From: Chara braunii
Lineage: Eukaryota > Streptophyta > Charophyceae > Charales > Characeae
Assembly (NCBI GenBank): GCA_003427395.1
Contig: BFEA01000710.1
Span: 441,670 to 474,886 of the forward strand
DNA: 33,217 bases
Direction of reading: 5' to 3'
The notes below the pieces were generated by a model, which was not told the DNA's origin, ran no database searches, and worked only from the letters and a program-made list of their open reading frames with translations. How positions within the stretch are numbered: position 1 is the first letter of the stretch; each line of letters begins with the position of its first letter. Below are positions 1-8,940 of the stretch, piece by piece. The position numbers and the translations under genes were made by a program.

Positions 1-104
1 AACTTGGATTTGAGTTGAGTTGCAAGCTACCATATCTCCGAGTTTGAGTTGGGTGCACAGCGCCAAGTTATTCTCATCTGTCGCATGCATGTTTGAGTGT
101 GAAT

Positions 105-232
105 TTGCAAGACTGATTTCACTACTCTCGAAATGTGCAAAACGAGAGTGAATATTCGGCTAGAATATGGAAAGATACACGGCCATGATGTTTGTCTTTT
201 GTGCATTTCAAGAGCAGTGCAGCGAGGCCCTA
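105..232. repeat. Foldback repeat, copy 1 (MITE-like)
   Basis: About 125 bp here match, in inverted orientation, the repeat at 970-1100. The best core is 135-204 against the reverse complement of 999-1068, sharing GTGCAAAA, GGAAAGATACAC and GTCTTTTGTGC. The edges carry CACTACTC and GCAGCGAGGCCC, which are versions of the terminal motif described for the other copy. There is no coding potential. It is probably an old copy of a small non-autonomous element; superfamily unknown. Confidence 0.6.
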
Positions 233-315
233 TGTAAGATACACATATATAAATTCTCATGGCATTTGTCAAAGCCAAAAAAAAAAGAAAAACCGCCAAA
301 GATGGTGGTGTCAAA

Positions 316-551
316 AAAGTGTGTTCAGTTTATTCTTCTGCATAACTTTTGTTTTTGTTGGGCTTCAAGGTAAAAAAAAAAAAAAAAAAAAAGGAAAAGT
401 GTCCACCCACTCAATAATTTCATTCTTGTTTTTTTTTTTTTTTTCCCCTTATTATTGTTTATTTTTTGTATTTGATTTATTATTTGAAATTGGATGTAAA
501 ATTGGGGCAAATGTTGTTCAGTTTATTCTTCTGCATAACTTTTTTTTTTGA
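316..551 (+). repeat. Short direct repeat pair with homopolymer runs
   Basis: A word of about 28 bp (GTTCAGTTTATTCTTCTGCA followed by TAACTTTT) occurs at 323-350 and again at 515-542. Between the copies lie an A-run of 21 (372-392) and a T-run of 16 (429-444). This looks like a local duplication in low-complexity DNA. No gene is seen here. Confidence 0.6.
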
Positions 552-715
552 AGATTTTTCTTTTTCTTTTTTTGGGTCTTCGTTTCGTGTCAAGACTCAA
601 GAGGGGGTCCAGAACGTTCGGGTGGACTGGCCAAAAGTGCCTTTCTCAGCCCTGGGTGACCGCAGCGTTCACGTGAGGGACACGGGGCCCGCTTCCCGGG
701 TTGATAAATTTGGTT

Positions 716-734
716 AAAAAAAAAAAAAAAAAAG
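716..734 (+). repeat. Poly(A) run of 19
   Basis: A pure A-run follows about 170 bp of GC-richer sequence (545-715). It could be the tail of a short retroposed transcript, but no flanking duplication or tRNA-like head was found, so it is annotated only as a homopolymer. Confidence 0.7.
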
Positions 735-969
735 AGCGCTCGGGTGTTCGGCCCGTCCTGATGCCAACCCTGTATATATGGGCCTCGCCCGAAAACACCC
801 ATTTGGAGAGGAAACGCATCGCCATACCAACTCTCGAAAATCGGTGTCAGAATTTTTTTCGAGAGTGGCCAGAACGCGGGTTTCAGGAGTGCTCACGAAC
901 TGTGGTCGTTGCCGGGCCTGCAAAGTTGCCACTTTCGAGACTGGTCGTCTGTGGCCAGAGACTATCAAA

Positions 970-1100
970 CAGAGGCCTCGGTCCACTACTCACCACATGC
1001 ACAAAAGACAAAAAATATGGCGGTGTATCTTTCCATGGTCTAGCAGAAGATTCATTCTCATTTTGCACATTTGGTGAGTAGTGGAGCAAGGCCCTTGCAC
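970..1100. repeat. Foldback repeat, copy 2, with about 33-bp imperfect terminal inverted repeats
   Basis: The left end reads GAGGCCTCGGTCCACTACTC then ACCACATGCACAAAA. The reverse complement of the right end (about 1065-1098) reads GGGCCTTGCTCCACTACTCA then CCAAATGTGCAAAA. These arms agree at most positions, so the 130-bp unit is palindromic at its ends, as expected of a small foldback or MITE element. The interior matches copy 1 at 105-232 in inverted orientation. It encodes nothing. No clear target duplication was recognised. Confidence 0.65.
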
Positions 1101-1654
1101 CCCCACACCGCACTCTCGAAAAACGCAGTTCTTTTCCGACACAGTGGAGAGCGCCCCCTTCGAGAGCGCAGTGCGGCGATGAGGCCTCTCCAAGCGTTTT
1201 TCGCGATTTCCCGAGTTCGAGAGCGCTCTCAAACATTTTCCCATTTTCGGGATAGGTGTGGCGAGGCCCTATATGTATATATATATATGTACCACCGCAA
1301 TCCTCGAGTCTGGCAGCATATGCTTTGTGGGTGTCAGCACACCACTCTTGAAATGGTGTTTTCAAGAGTTCGGGCACCATCACACACTAGACTGAAAACC
1401 CCAGCTTGCAATATCTCTCCTTTCAAGCCTCTTGGCCAGAGCACTTGACTGACACTTGGTTTTCAAGAGATGCCAGGCCGTTGCCCTGACACCACCGTTG
1501 ATCCGTCAGGCCATTCTCAAGAGTAAACTCACGAACAGGGACGAGGGGGTATACCAGGTTCATTCGGCAGCAGAGCCACAAACCACTCTTCAGGAACTTG
1601 AAACAGATGAGTGCCTTTTCAAGAGTTCACTTTTTGACAGTGTTGTGTGGCTAA

Positions 1655-2213
1655 GGGCCTCGCTCCACTACTGTCCGCTGTACAAGAACGGACAGTTGGA
1701 CGTCGCTCCACTTGCTGTCCACTGTACATGCGCGAAATGGCTGGGACAGTGGTCGGAACCCCCGTGAAAAATACTGTCCGTGAATGTACAGCTCCCAGCC
1801 TGCAAAATTTGTGTTGCGGAAAGTCCTTCAAGGAACTCAACGTGAGGACCCGAATTTGGAGAGTGTGGGCCTCGCTCCGCTACTGTCCACTGCACAAACT
1901 TTATTGTAGTTAGTGGACAGCTGTGAGATTGAGCCGAAACCATGGAAACGGGGCATCGCTCCCCTTACTGTCCACTGTACAGCACTCTGACCGTGACTGC
2001 ACTACAAGACAGGGCATAGAAAGCATTTTGTCAGCTCAAACTCCGAGTACACTGTCCAAGTTCGGGTGGGCAGCGCGTGTTCCTTGAAGGACTTCCCACA
2101 GAACGGATTTTGCAGGTTGGGAATTGTTCAATTGTACAATACCAGGCAGTTGATTGTCCGTCTTATTTCTCCCCAGTGTCCGAGCAGTTCTTCACATGGA
2201 CAGTGGACAGTAA
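1655..2213. repeat. Dispersed GGGCCTCGCTCC...TACTGTCCACTGTACA repeats
   Basis: Near-identical 30-bp words start at 1655, 1867 and 1951, with a partial copy at 1701-1730. Inverted versions are at 1908-1925 and 2197-2213 (TGGACAGTGGACAGTAA). The first half equals the terminal motif of the foldback copies at 105-232 and 970-1100, so these are probably ends of the same or a sister repeat family. No coding sequence is supported. Confidence 0.55.
1790..2126. repeat. Inverted repeat with about 80-bp arms
   Basis: The arms are 1790-1872 and 2045-2126. The reverse complement of the left arm and the right arm share TTCCTTGAAGGACTT, ATTTTGCAGG and AATTCGGG/AGTTCGGG blocks, roughly three quarters identical by eye. 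The loop of about 170 bp contains two copies of the TACTGTCC word. This is a second palindromic unit in the same repeat field. Confidence 0.6.
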
Positions 2214-2236
2214 ACGGCATTAGCTTTCTAGAGATT

Positions 2237-2848
2237 CCGAACTCCTGTCCCAATTGGCTAGCCTTCACCAGGTACGTTCCCCTACCTGAAATATGGACTG
2301 TCGTTTGTGTTTGTTCTCATAGGCAATCATTGCGTCTTGAGATTTTCTTATGTGCTCAACAGGCTGCTGCAACAGATTCTCATTCTGGACATCAGACTCT
2401 ATGGTTCCAGGAGTTGCAGGTGGTCAGTTTTCAGGAAGGAGGAAGTCTAGTGCAGATTTAGGCTTCCACCCCAAATGTAGCTGATTGGGACTGATGTCGA
2501 TCAACAGTCGATGGTGTTGTGTACAACGTTATTGTACAGGTTGGCGATGAGAGGAAGTTTCTCATCCCAATTATCCTGGTTGGGCTTGATGTAAATGCTG
2601 CACCATGCGGTTCATCTGTTCCGCGTGGTCGTTTGATTTTGGATGATTCCGCACGTTTGGAATTGGCTGCCTATATCTGTTCAGAGGCCCTCTTCCACAT
2701 CTCGGTGCTGAATCGGACATCTCTGTCACTAACAATGGTTTTGGGCAGTCCAAAGTCACGCCCTGTTATCCATAAATAACTTGATGATGTGCTCAGTCTT
2801 GGCAGTCTCTGGCATAGGGTTCAGTCTAGCGTATTGAGTGGATCTGTG
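2237..2848 (-). mobile_element. Ty3/gypsy integrase relic (fragment 'G')
   Basis: The reverse complement aligns through most of its length with the integrase-to-GPY/F part of element A (about 31150-31745). It keeps the recognisable motif AEQMNRMVQH (A has AEQMNRVVQH) and the nucleotide stretches that encode the downstream linker. Small indels and stops break every frame, so it cannot be translated. No LTR is attached and both ends are abrupt. It is an old, internal-only fragment of a relative of element A, by eye closer to A than to B. Confidence 0.85.
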
Positions 2849-2849
2849 A

Positions 2850-3530
2850 TGCGCAACCTCACGCCCCGCGTGGCCTTCCGTACTTCGAGTGACGATCAGA
2901 GTTATTAGGGGCGTGGCCGAGGATTTTTGGCCATGGGGCTTGAGTCAAACGGACGAAACGGGGGACTCTGGCTTTGGCCCGAGGTGCCTGGGCAGGGATT
3001 TGAGTTGTTGCCGAAGGCGGATGATGGAAGGATGGCGTCCTACGGCCCGACCGTCATCTTTTTTCGGAAAAAAAAAACTGAAAAACGAGAGAGGAGAAGA
3101 GAAACGAAGCCAACGGGGGCGGAGTTCCGTTCCCCGAGGCGCAGGGTTCGCGCGGCCCTTGGGGGCAAAGGCCCCCGAAGCAGGTTCAGACTTCGTTGTC
3201 GGACTCGTCGAGTCCGTGCGGACGGCACGGCACGGGCTCGCCCGGGGTCGGACAGGTCAATGGGACCCAGGTTTGGAAATGGGCGGGGAGTGCACTCACG
3301 TTATGGGAGAGTCCGGGGGATCGGATAGCCCCTTTGTACCCAAGGACAAGCCGTCGCCACGAGCACGAGTCTCCCTGGCGGCACTAATGACAATGAAACC
3401 GCGGTCGTGTGACGCGCGAACCTCACGCCCTATGCTGTCTTCCGTTCGGAGTGCTAGTGGTGCGGAAAAGGGGCCTAGAAAAACAGCAAAATGAGGTGTG
3501 CCAAGGATTTTTGGAAATTGAGTGTGGGGA
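2850..3530 (+). repeat. Diverged direct repeat pair in unassigned DNA
   Basis: The stretch 2850-2950 and the stretch about 3409-3530 share, in order, CGCAACCTCACGCCC/CGCGAACCTCACGCCC, CTTCCGT, GGGGC and GAGGATTTTTGG/AAGGATTTTTGG. The spacing is about 560 bp. This could be two copies of one repeat or short diverged terminal repeats. The DNA between them is GC-rich with a mixed T/A run at 3059-3075 and contains no gene that I recognise. Confidence 0.45.
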
Positions 3531-3642
3531 CACAGACGGAGCTGAAATCCCCCGTGTTGGTCCGATGAAGTAAGTCGACCGTTTTTCACACGTCGTAAAA
3601 TGCGCCTGAGGGTTCGGCGCGAAAGGGGAGAGAGATACAAAT

Positions 3643-4241
3643 TCAATCCAAAAAGTATTGCCGGACTTCCAACCGTGCTACGGTCTTTCGTTTAGAGCGA
3701 AAAGATTTCGGCACGCTTCGCGTGTCTCGTCTTCGTATTAAGTCGCAACGTCGTTCACCAGTCAGTTCTGAGTCCGACGTGGAGGGCCTCAGTCGTGTGG
3801 CTTTTTCCCTATGTTCGTCTTCACTCCGTACGCGGTAGTGGAAACCCTTGGATTCATAGCGCTCAAAGCGCTGGCACTCGGTGCATAGAGTGCGAGGCCA
3901 GTGGGCTCTACTGCCGTCCAAGGGATGACGATCAACTCGTTAAATGGCAACAGTATTGAGTAAGGTGGAAAGTGTGTATCGATAATGACAAACCCAACCT
4001 CTACGAACCCTGAACAACGATTTCCCGGAGGGAAGTAATAACGTTCGCCGATCCGTGCGACAGCTTCTCGTACGTCCCACTCGCATACACGTGTCCTTTC
4101 CTCGTCGTAAGGGAAAGGTCGTGTTGATACGGGAGATACGGGAGGCTGACGCCGAATCGAAGGGCGTTTGTCAATACACATGTCAATCAATTGCAAAGAT
4201 CCCGAGACGTCCTCAAGGAAAAACGCTCGCACAACCGCCAA
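3643..4241 (-). CDS. Unrecognised overlapping minus-strand ORFs, doubtful
   Basis: Two overlapping frames stay open: 3789-4241 (150 codons) and 3643-3921 (92 codons, Arg-rich). I recognise no domain, signal peptide or membrane segment in either. The first has a mixed composition with aromatic and aliphatic clusters that could be coding, for example around the motif ERYYFPPG; the second may be a frameshifted continuation. No neighbouring gene supports them. They may be a remnant of an unknown repeat-borne gene or chance ORFs. Confidence is low. Confidence 0.2.
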
Positions 4242-5331
4242 TCAGTTCTTTTCGACATGAGAGAGAGAAAAAACACTCATCAGCTTGATCATGCATGTAA
4301 CCCGCGACTCACGTTGAGTAAGCCATCGCGGCGTTGATCCCAAATGCCTTGTTTTTCGAGGCCGCCCTAAAGATCGGTTGCAAATGTCGAGCAGCATGAG
4401 GCAGATGGCATGCGCAGTGCATTCAGAACTACAGATCTAAACACTCTTGCATTATCGAACAAAATCCCGCCGAGTGCTGCGTCTAATCAACACAAAAAGG
4501 CAAGCATCTCCACACACACATTCACTGTGGAAGGTGCGAAAATGACAGGGGTACACAGGTCGGAAATCAACCGAGGGAATGGTACACACGCATCCACCGT
4601 TCACAAGACAAGAGAATCTATTCCTCGACATCCGGGGATTACCCCGGAAACTAATGGAAGAGTTCCGGAAGTTCCTTCACACAGGAGAGCACACAAATTC
4701 ATTCCCATTCATGAGAGGGACAGACATCAAGACACATCGTCATTCAAAGATAGAAGAGAGAGAGAAAGAGAGAGACGAGGGAGGAATGTCGAGATAGGAG
4801 ATGACAAGATCCGAAAAGAGGAAGTTCGGCGTTGCCGCCGTACACTCACGCCAAAGGTAAAGATCCGCAATCAACAAAGGTGCATTCGTCGTGAATTACA
4901 ATATGGCCCCGGGCCAATTACCCACTCAACTCCAATCATCGATCCTCATACCCGCACCGACGATCCCTGATGTCGCATGCTAACTTCCACCACTGCGATC
5001 GTCACCCTGCCGACGTAAACTCGACGTGGTTCGCCCGGATCCCATGGTCCGTCGTGGCGATGAAGCGCACAACCGGCCAGCCTATCGTCAGGCCGACAGG
5101 ACTTTCCGACTCGCACAAAATACTCTGTCTAGCCACTGCTTCCCGAAAGCTGGCTTGGGAGTCAAGAACGTAAGAGAGATTTGCGGGCGCGCTTGCGGAA
5201 TTTATAGTGGCGAGAAGGGGGGCGAGGGAGACAGACGGCAGGGGGGAAATCGAAGTGTAAGAAAAGAAGCAGGAGGAGAAGACTTGGCAAGAAGCGCGCT
5301 AGGGAAGCCATGTTGATCCTTCCGAGCCCAA

Positions 5332-5398
5332 TGGTTGACCAATCAGATTCGTCGCGTAGCAGGAAGTTCCTCCTACTCAACTCGTCTGATTGGTGAGC
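5332..5398. promoter_or_regulatory. Inverted CCAAT-box pair
   Basis: TGACCAATCAG (5336-5346) and CTGATTGGTGA (5386-5396) form an inverted repeat around a 39-bp spacer, so each strand carries one CCAAT box. A TATAAA is present on the minus strand at 5202-5207. CCAAT boxes are common in eukaryotic promoters, but no reliable gene lies on either side, so a promoter role is only a possibility. Confidence 0.3.
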
Positions 5399-6072
5399 CG
5401 GGGTGATCGGAGGATTAACCGGGCTTTGTGAGCCAAGGTCGATGAGCGGGAAGAGATGAGGCGCGAAAAGCTGCGTGAGACGGGTCCAAGATTAAGATGA
5501 TCAAGAAATGGAAATGGGTGCGCAATCGATCAGAGTGGAAAAGAGAGAGGGAAAACAATTGAGACGCGAGGATGATGCGAGAAACAGAGCGGGGGGGAGG
5601 AGGAAAGAAAGCTACGTATGCGTGGCGCCATCAACAAAAAGAAAAAGAAAAAGGCACCGAAACAGTTATAGCTTGCCTACTAATTCAAAATTAAAATCAC
5701 CATACCAGCACGCAGAAAGGACAACGCGGGAAAAGAAAGTCCTACGCCTATTTGTATTCTTGCAAAATTCCGAGAGTTTTCCCCAACGCGACCAAGAACA
5801 TTCACACACAAAAGGGACACGTCGAAGTTCCGTTTATCCGGAATTCCCAACTGCCGGGCCCAATTCCAGTGCGCTCGCTAAGGCGCGCGTAAGTTCCTAT
5901 GCATTTCCCGACTTGCAAAAAAAAAAGCAGAACCGACGAATCACAAAAGCTTTCAGAAGATGGTGGCCAGAAACGCGGCGCCCGAAATCAAGAAATCAAA
6001 TGGGGTCGGTATGATACAAGAAAAATTCAAACCAAAGGGGTACGAAAGATAGCACGGGTTCGGGAGGTAGTT

Positions 6073-6088
6073 CGTCACATATGTGACG
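6073..6088. promoter_or_regulatory. Perfect 16-bp palindrome CGTCACATATGTGACG
   Basis: The sequence equals its own reverse complement. Each arm carries TGACG, the core bound by TGA-type bZIP factors in plants, around a CATATG E-box-like centre. It lies about 1.6 kb downstream of the start of the broken minus-strand gene at 6197-7706, beyond its last stop. Function is unproven. Confidence 0.35.
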
Positions 6089-6196
6089 CGCAGGGGGTTC
6101 CAAAATTATGTGATCTCCTAATTGCATGTCATGGCGGAGAAGGAAGGAGGGGGAAGACTGATGCATGAGGATTCAAGCAGATAATCGAGCCAAAGT

Positions 6197-7706
6197 TCAT
6201 GTTGACACCAACTTCAATTGCCATCTGTTTGTGAGTCCATTGGCTCGTGCTGCTGGAATCGTCGGAGGTCGTCCAGGTGATGCCATCATCGTCCGCTGGT
6301 TCTCCGTGTACTCTGCACCCCGGCTCGTCACGGCCCATCGAATCAGAGCATAGGTTGACGTCATAGTCGATGGCGTGATTTTCGCGAAGCTTACTGATTC
6401 ATGTCGTTCTCCTCTTGTCGATTGGGTGAAGGGAGGGGTGGGTGGGGGGGGGGGGAATAGTCGTGCGATTGGGTTTTGCCGCCTCGTTGGAATGGGCCAG
6501 TAGAGGCAGTACATGGAGGGAAATCCGTAGGGATGACGGGGAGGGAGTGGGGGTAGGTAGCGACTCAATCCCTCTACTGTCACCGGAAGTTCCTTATAGC
6601 GAATGATCTGGTGAAAGCGAGGGAAGCGATCGCCGCAATGAGGGAGAGAGGCGAGGTAGTCGCGGTAGAGGGAGGAGAGAATGCAGAAGAGTGTTGCGCG
6701 AAAGAAATCGTAGTGGCGACAGGCGGGGATCAACCCCGTGGCTACGCAGTAGACCTCTACTACGTTGCACTGCTCCCATGCAGCGCTGAACAACAGGATA
6801 TGCAAACAAAACGTGGGGGAAGCGGGCTGAAGGGAGCGGGGATAGACAGTAGTGATTAGGCGCGTAGAGTAGAAATCATGGAACAGATGGGGATGGAAGG
6901 GGTGGCGGGGGAAGGTGACGGGGGTGTCGATCCGCTCTAGGGTGAGGTAATCAAGAGGACAACGGGATAAGGTCCGGGGATGAAGGCCTATCCCCCGCAT
7001 CGGTACGTGGACGAACTGGGGGACGGGTAGGGCTGGAGGGGGAGGAGGATCGGCTCCGTCTCCACCGTGAGGTGCTTGGGGTGGCCGCTGCTGGGTCGCC
7101 ATCTTTGGGCTTGGGCGGCTCTGGATCTTTGGTCTAATCGTCACCGATGCGCAGGCTTGCTCCGCTGGCGAACTCCAGCTGGCATTTCCCGGTGGGAACT
7201 TCTTCTCGCTTGTGCGCTGCCTTAGGATCTTTCGCCTTCGTGCCAGTACGCGTCGCTTCCTCCGGCAAGGCTTCCCACTCAGACCCGGTTTCTTCTTCCT
7301 CTTCTTCTTCTTCTTCCTCTTCGCTCTGCTCGCCCTCGCTATATTCGATATAGCTTCCTTTTTTCGATGTTTCCTCGTCGTCATCACTTTCCTCTCCTTT
7401 TATCACCACCTCCTCCGCCTTCGGATAGAAAGCGTGATTGATGATGCCGTATGGCTTCAGATACTCCTGTCGCGACAGTAGAGAGTCTTCGTCCCCAGGC
7501 TCTTTCAAGCATGAACTCCACTGAAGATACAGATCCAACGTTCGCGGGAGTACGTGCGGAGCGGGGCTGTCGTCACTTTGCAAAACGATGTCAGGAGAGA
7601 GATTGTCCGCCAGTTGCACGATCGGTGCGATGAGTTCTTGAGCGATGAGCTGGCGATGCCCCGGCCACACCGATCCGAAGAGAAAACCGAGGAGATCACC
7701 CTCCAC
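6197..7706 (-). pseudogene. Broken gene for an acidic, Ser/Arg- and Pro-rich protein of unknown function
   Basis: Reading on the minus strand from about 7706 there is a 190-codon frame. It begins at GTG (VEGDLLGFLFG), has a folded-looking first half, then a Glu tract from a (TTC)n-type repeat (7287-7325), and stops at TAG 7136-7134. The same frame continues past that stop for about 60 codons with an SR-rich stretch (RSRSSSPSSPTRPP) to a TGA at 6953-6951. Close to that point a second frame takes over (DYLTLERIDTP...) and stays open to 6197, with a plausible globular segment rich in aromatic residues around YDFFRATLF and SLYRDYLASL and a Pro run coded by the G-run at 6444-6455. The simplest reading is one gene of about 500 codons with one nonsense change and one frameshift; an intron is the alternative. 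The 5' end has no ATG and a TAG 15 nt upstream, so it looks truncated. I recognise no domain. My impression that it belongs to a lineage-specific repeated family is recollection only. Confidence 0.45.
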
Positions 7707-7845
7707 GTTAGTCAGTAGAGACTAGCCTTATGTTTCACATTTATGCTTATGCTCCACAGACTTTGTGCCAAGCCCCACTGTATGAAAAGCGAATATAACC
7801 ACGGCTATTTAGAATAGCTGCAAAAGCAAAGTTTCACTGCCCAGT
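7707..7845. other. Short intergenic stretch
   Basis: On the minus strand CTTTTGCAG and TTTTCATACAG resemble 3' splice sites upstream of the broken gene, but no upstream exon could be identified. Nothing else is seen here. Confidence 0.3.
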
Positions 7846-8217
7846 ATGGCTGGACGACCTTCCAAACTGAAGGAAATGGCTAGTAGCTGCGGTAATGGGA
7901 CATTCCTGGTTCAAATTTGGTGCAACCACCCTGGTCGTCAAACCACCAGTGACACGGAAGCAGAACAAATGCAGCTGTCAAATTTGTTCACCAACCCAGA
8001 AAGATGTCCACTTGTTGATATATACAAAACGGGCCCAGTGTCCCAGGCAATACAACAGCAGGAACTCCAGGGTCGAGCACCACAGGCATCCATTCAACTA
8101 TTCAAGAGGAAGTGGAAATTGAAGTGGAACTGTGGAACTGAAAAAAAAAGGCAAAACGAAAACCGTAGTAGCAGGGAGCAGTATCTACCCATGAACGTGA
8201 CCGGGCCCGGTCAGTGA
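7846..8217 (+). CDS. Unrecognised small ORF, possible transposase N-terminal relic
   Basis: A 123-codon frame opens with MAGRPSKLKEMASSCGNGTF. The overlapping frame from 7895 has W-x-F followed by a CSCQIC pair and downstream His residues, faintly like a BED-type zinc finger found at the start of hAT transposases. The hairpin cluster just downstream would suit a subterminal region of such an element. This is a guess: the finger is incomplete, no transposase core follows, and no terminal repeats or 8-bp duplication were identified. It may equally be a chance ORF. Confidence 0.2.
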   Translation: MAGRPSKLKEMASSCGNGTFLVQIWCNHPGRQTTSDTEAEQMQLSNLFTNPERCPLVDIYKTGPVSQAIQQQELQGRAPQASIQLFKRKWKLKWNCGTEKKRQNENRSSREQYLPMNVTGPGQ

Positions 8218-8301
8218 GCGGTGACCAGCCGGTCATGTGCCCGTGAACAGCCGTTCATAGTGACCGGCCAAACCATGACAGCGCCTTTTTTTTTTTTTTT
8301 T
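8198..8301. repeat. Cluster of three short hairpins followed by a T-run
   Basis: Three palindromic words follow each other within 60 bp: TGACCGGGCCCGGTCA (8198-8213, perfect), TGACCAGCCGGTCA (about 8221-8234) and TGAACAGCCGTTCA (about 8244-8257). The second and third differ by a C-to-A change in one arm matched by G-to-T in the other, so pairing is kept. Another GTGACCGG follows, then a T-run of 16 at 8286-8301. Arrays like this occur near ends of some DNA transposons; no terminal repeat was identified. Confidence 0.5.
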
Positions 8302-8378
8302 CCCCTTCAACCGCTCACCCCACCACCGTCGCCACAAGCCCCACAACGTAATGACATTTGACAAGAAATTTAAAAAAA

Positions 8379-8940
8379 TGCAAGGAATATGAGTGAGAGT
8401 GATATACAGAGAACCAAGTTGCAAAATCACGCAGAGGTCCAGATAGTCATGTAACGAGCAGAGAGATCAAATGGACCAAGATTCCATCCAAATAAGAGCG
8501 ATACAATGAACTCGTGAGCCAATGTCCAAGCCCTCAGGCCGCACCAACGTAGTATTCAATGTCGCTCCTACTGTCTGGTGCCCAGTGCCCAGCCTACTCT
8601 ACTCGTCCTACCTAGCCTACCTACATTCATGCAACAGGCTCACTTTGACTTTGAAGACCAATGTACATGACGTCAACACCAATGCCGACCACCCACATAC
8701 ACCAGGTACGTACTCTCGAGTCCCCTCATCACCCTTGTCCACCCACACATGCGCCTCCCTCCTGAAGACCACCATCGCCTTCACCTGCCCTCGCGCCCTG
8801 CTATGGCTGCAAGCGCCCCTCACCACTCACCGCTAGCACAATGCAGACATTTGCAGTGAATCGCAGCAGTGTGTCCGCATTGCCTGCCTAGGCCAGAATG
8901 CTGATCCATGGTCGGCCTCCTCCCTATATGGGAGTCACTC
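8379..8940 (-). mobile_element. Truncated LTR of the A/B family (fragment 'D')
   Basis: On the minus strand this ends in ATTCCTTGCA, the same 3' end as the LTRs of element A, the solo LTR and element B. The reverse complement aligns with the solo LTR from about 19375 to 19893, sharing TTCGCAACTTGG/TTTTGCAACTTGG, GTACATTGGTCTTC and ATGTACATGACGTC-type blocks. The 5' part of the LTR is missing beyond about 8940. A second scrap of the same tail (CAAAGAGCAATACAATG) occurs near 9000, pointing to rearrangement. No internal element sequence is attached. Confidence 0.8.

Larger units (their letters stand above)
124..1640. repeat. Cluster of ACTCTCGAAA / TTTCGAGAGT words
   Basis: The word ACTCTYGAAA or its complement TTTCRAGAGT, or a close variant, occurs at least ten times: 124, 206, 830, 857, 933, 1112, 1159, 1215, 1344, 1360, 1461, 1513 and near 1617. 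Several are paired as inverted half-sites: 830-839 with 857-866, and 1344-1353 with 1360-1369, giving short hairpins. No ORF of note overlaps. The cluster looks like decayed palindromic repeat units rather than a gene. Confidence 0.55.
4290..6190. other. Stretch without a supportable gene
   Basis: GA-rich and Arg/Lys/Glu-biased open frames at 4410-4970 and 5508-6014 (plus) look like composition artefacts, with runs such as RERERERR caused by GAGAGA. Two promoter-like palindromic sites lie in this stretch and are listed separately. Nothing else was recognised. Confidence 0.5.

Noticed and set aside
545-734. A retroposed short transcript ending in the A-run
   Set aside because: No flanking duplication and no recognisable source RNA.
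4410-4970. A 186-codon plus-strand ORF with Arg/Glu repeats
   Set aside because: The composition follows GA-rich DNA, there is no domain, and no neighbouring signal supports it.
5508-6014. A 168-codon Arg/Lys-rich plus-strand ORF
   Set aside because: Low complexity driven by AGA/AAG content; no recognisable motif.
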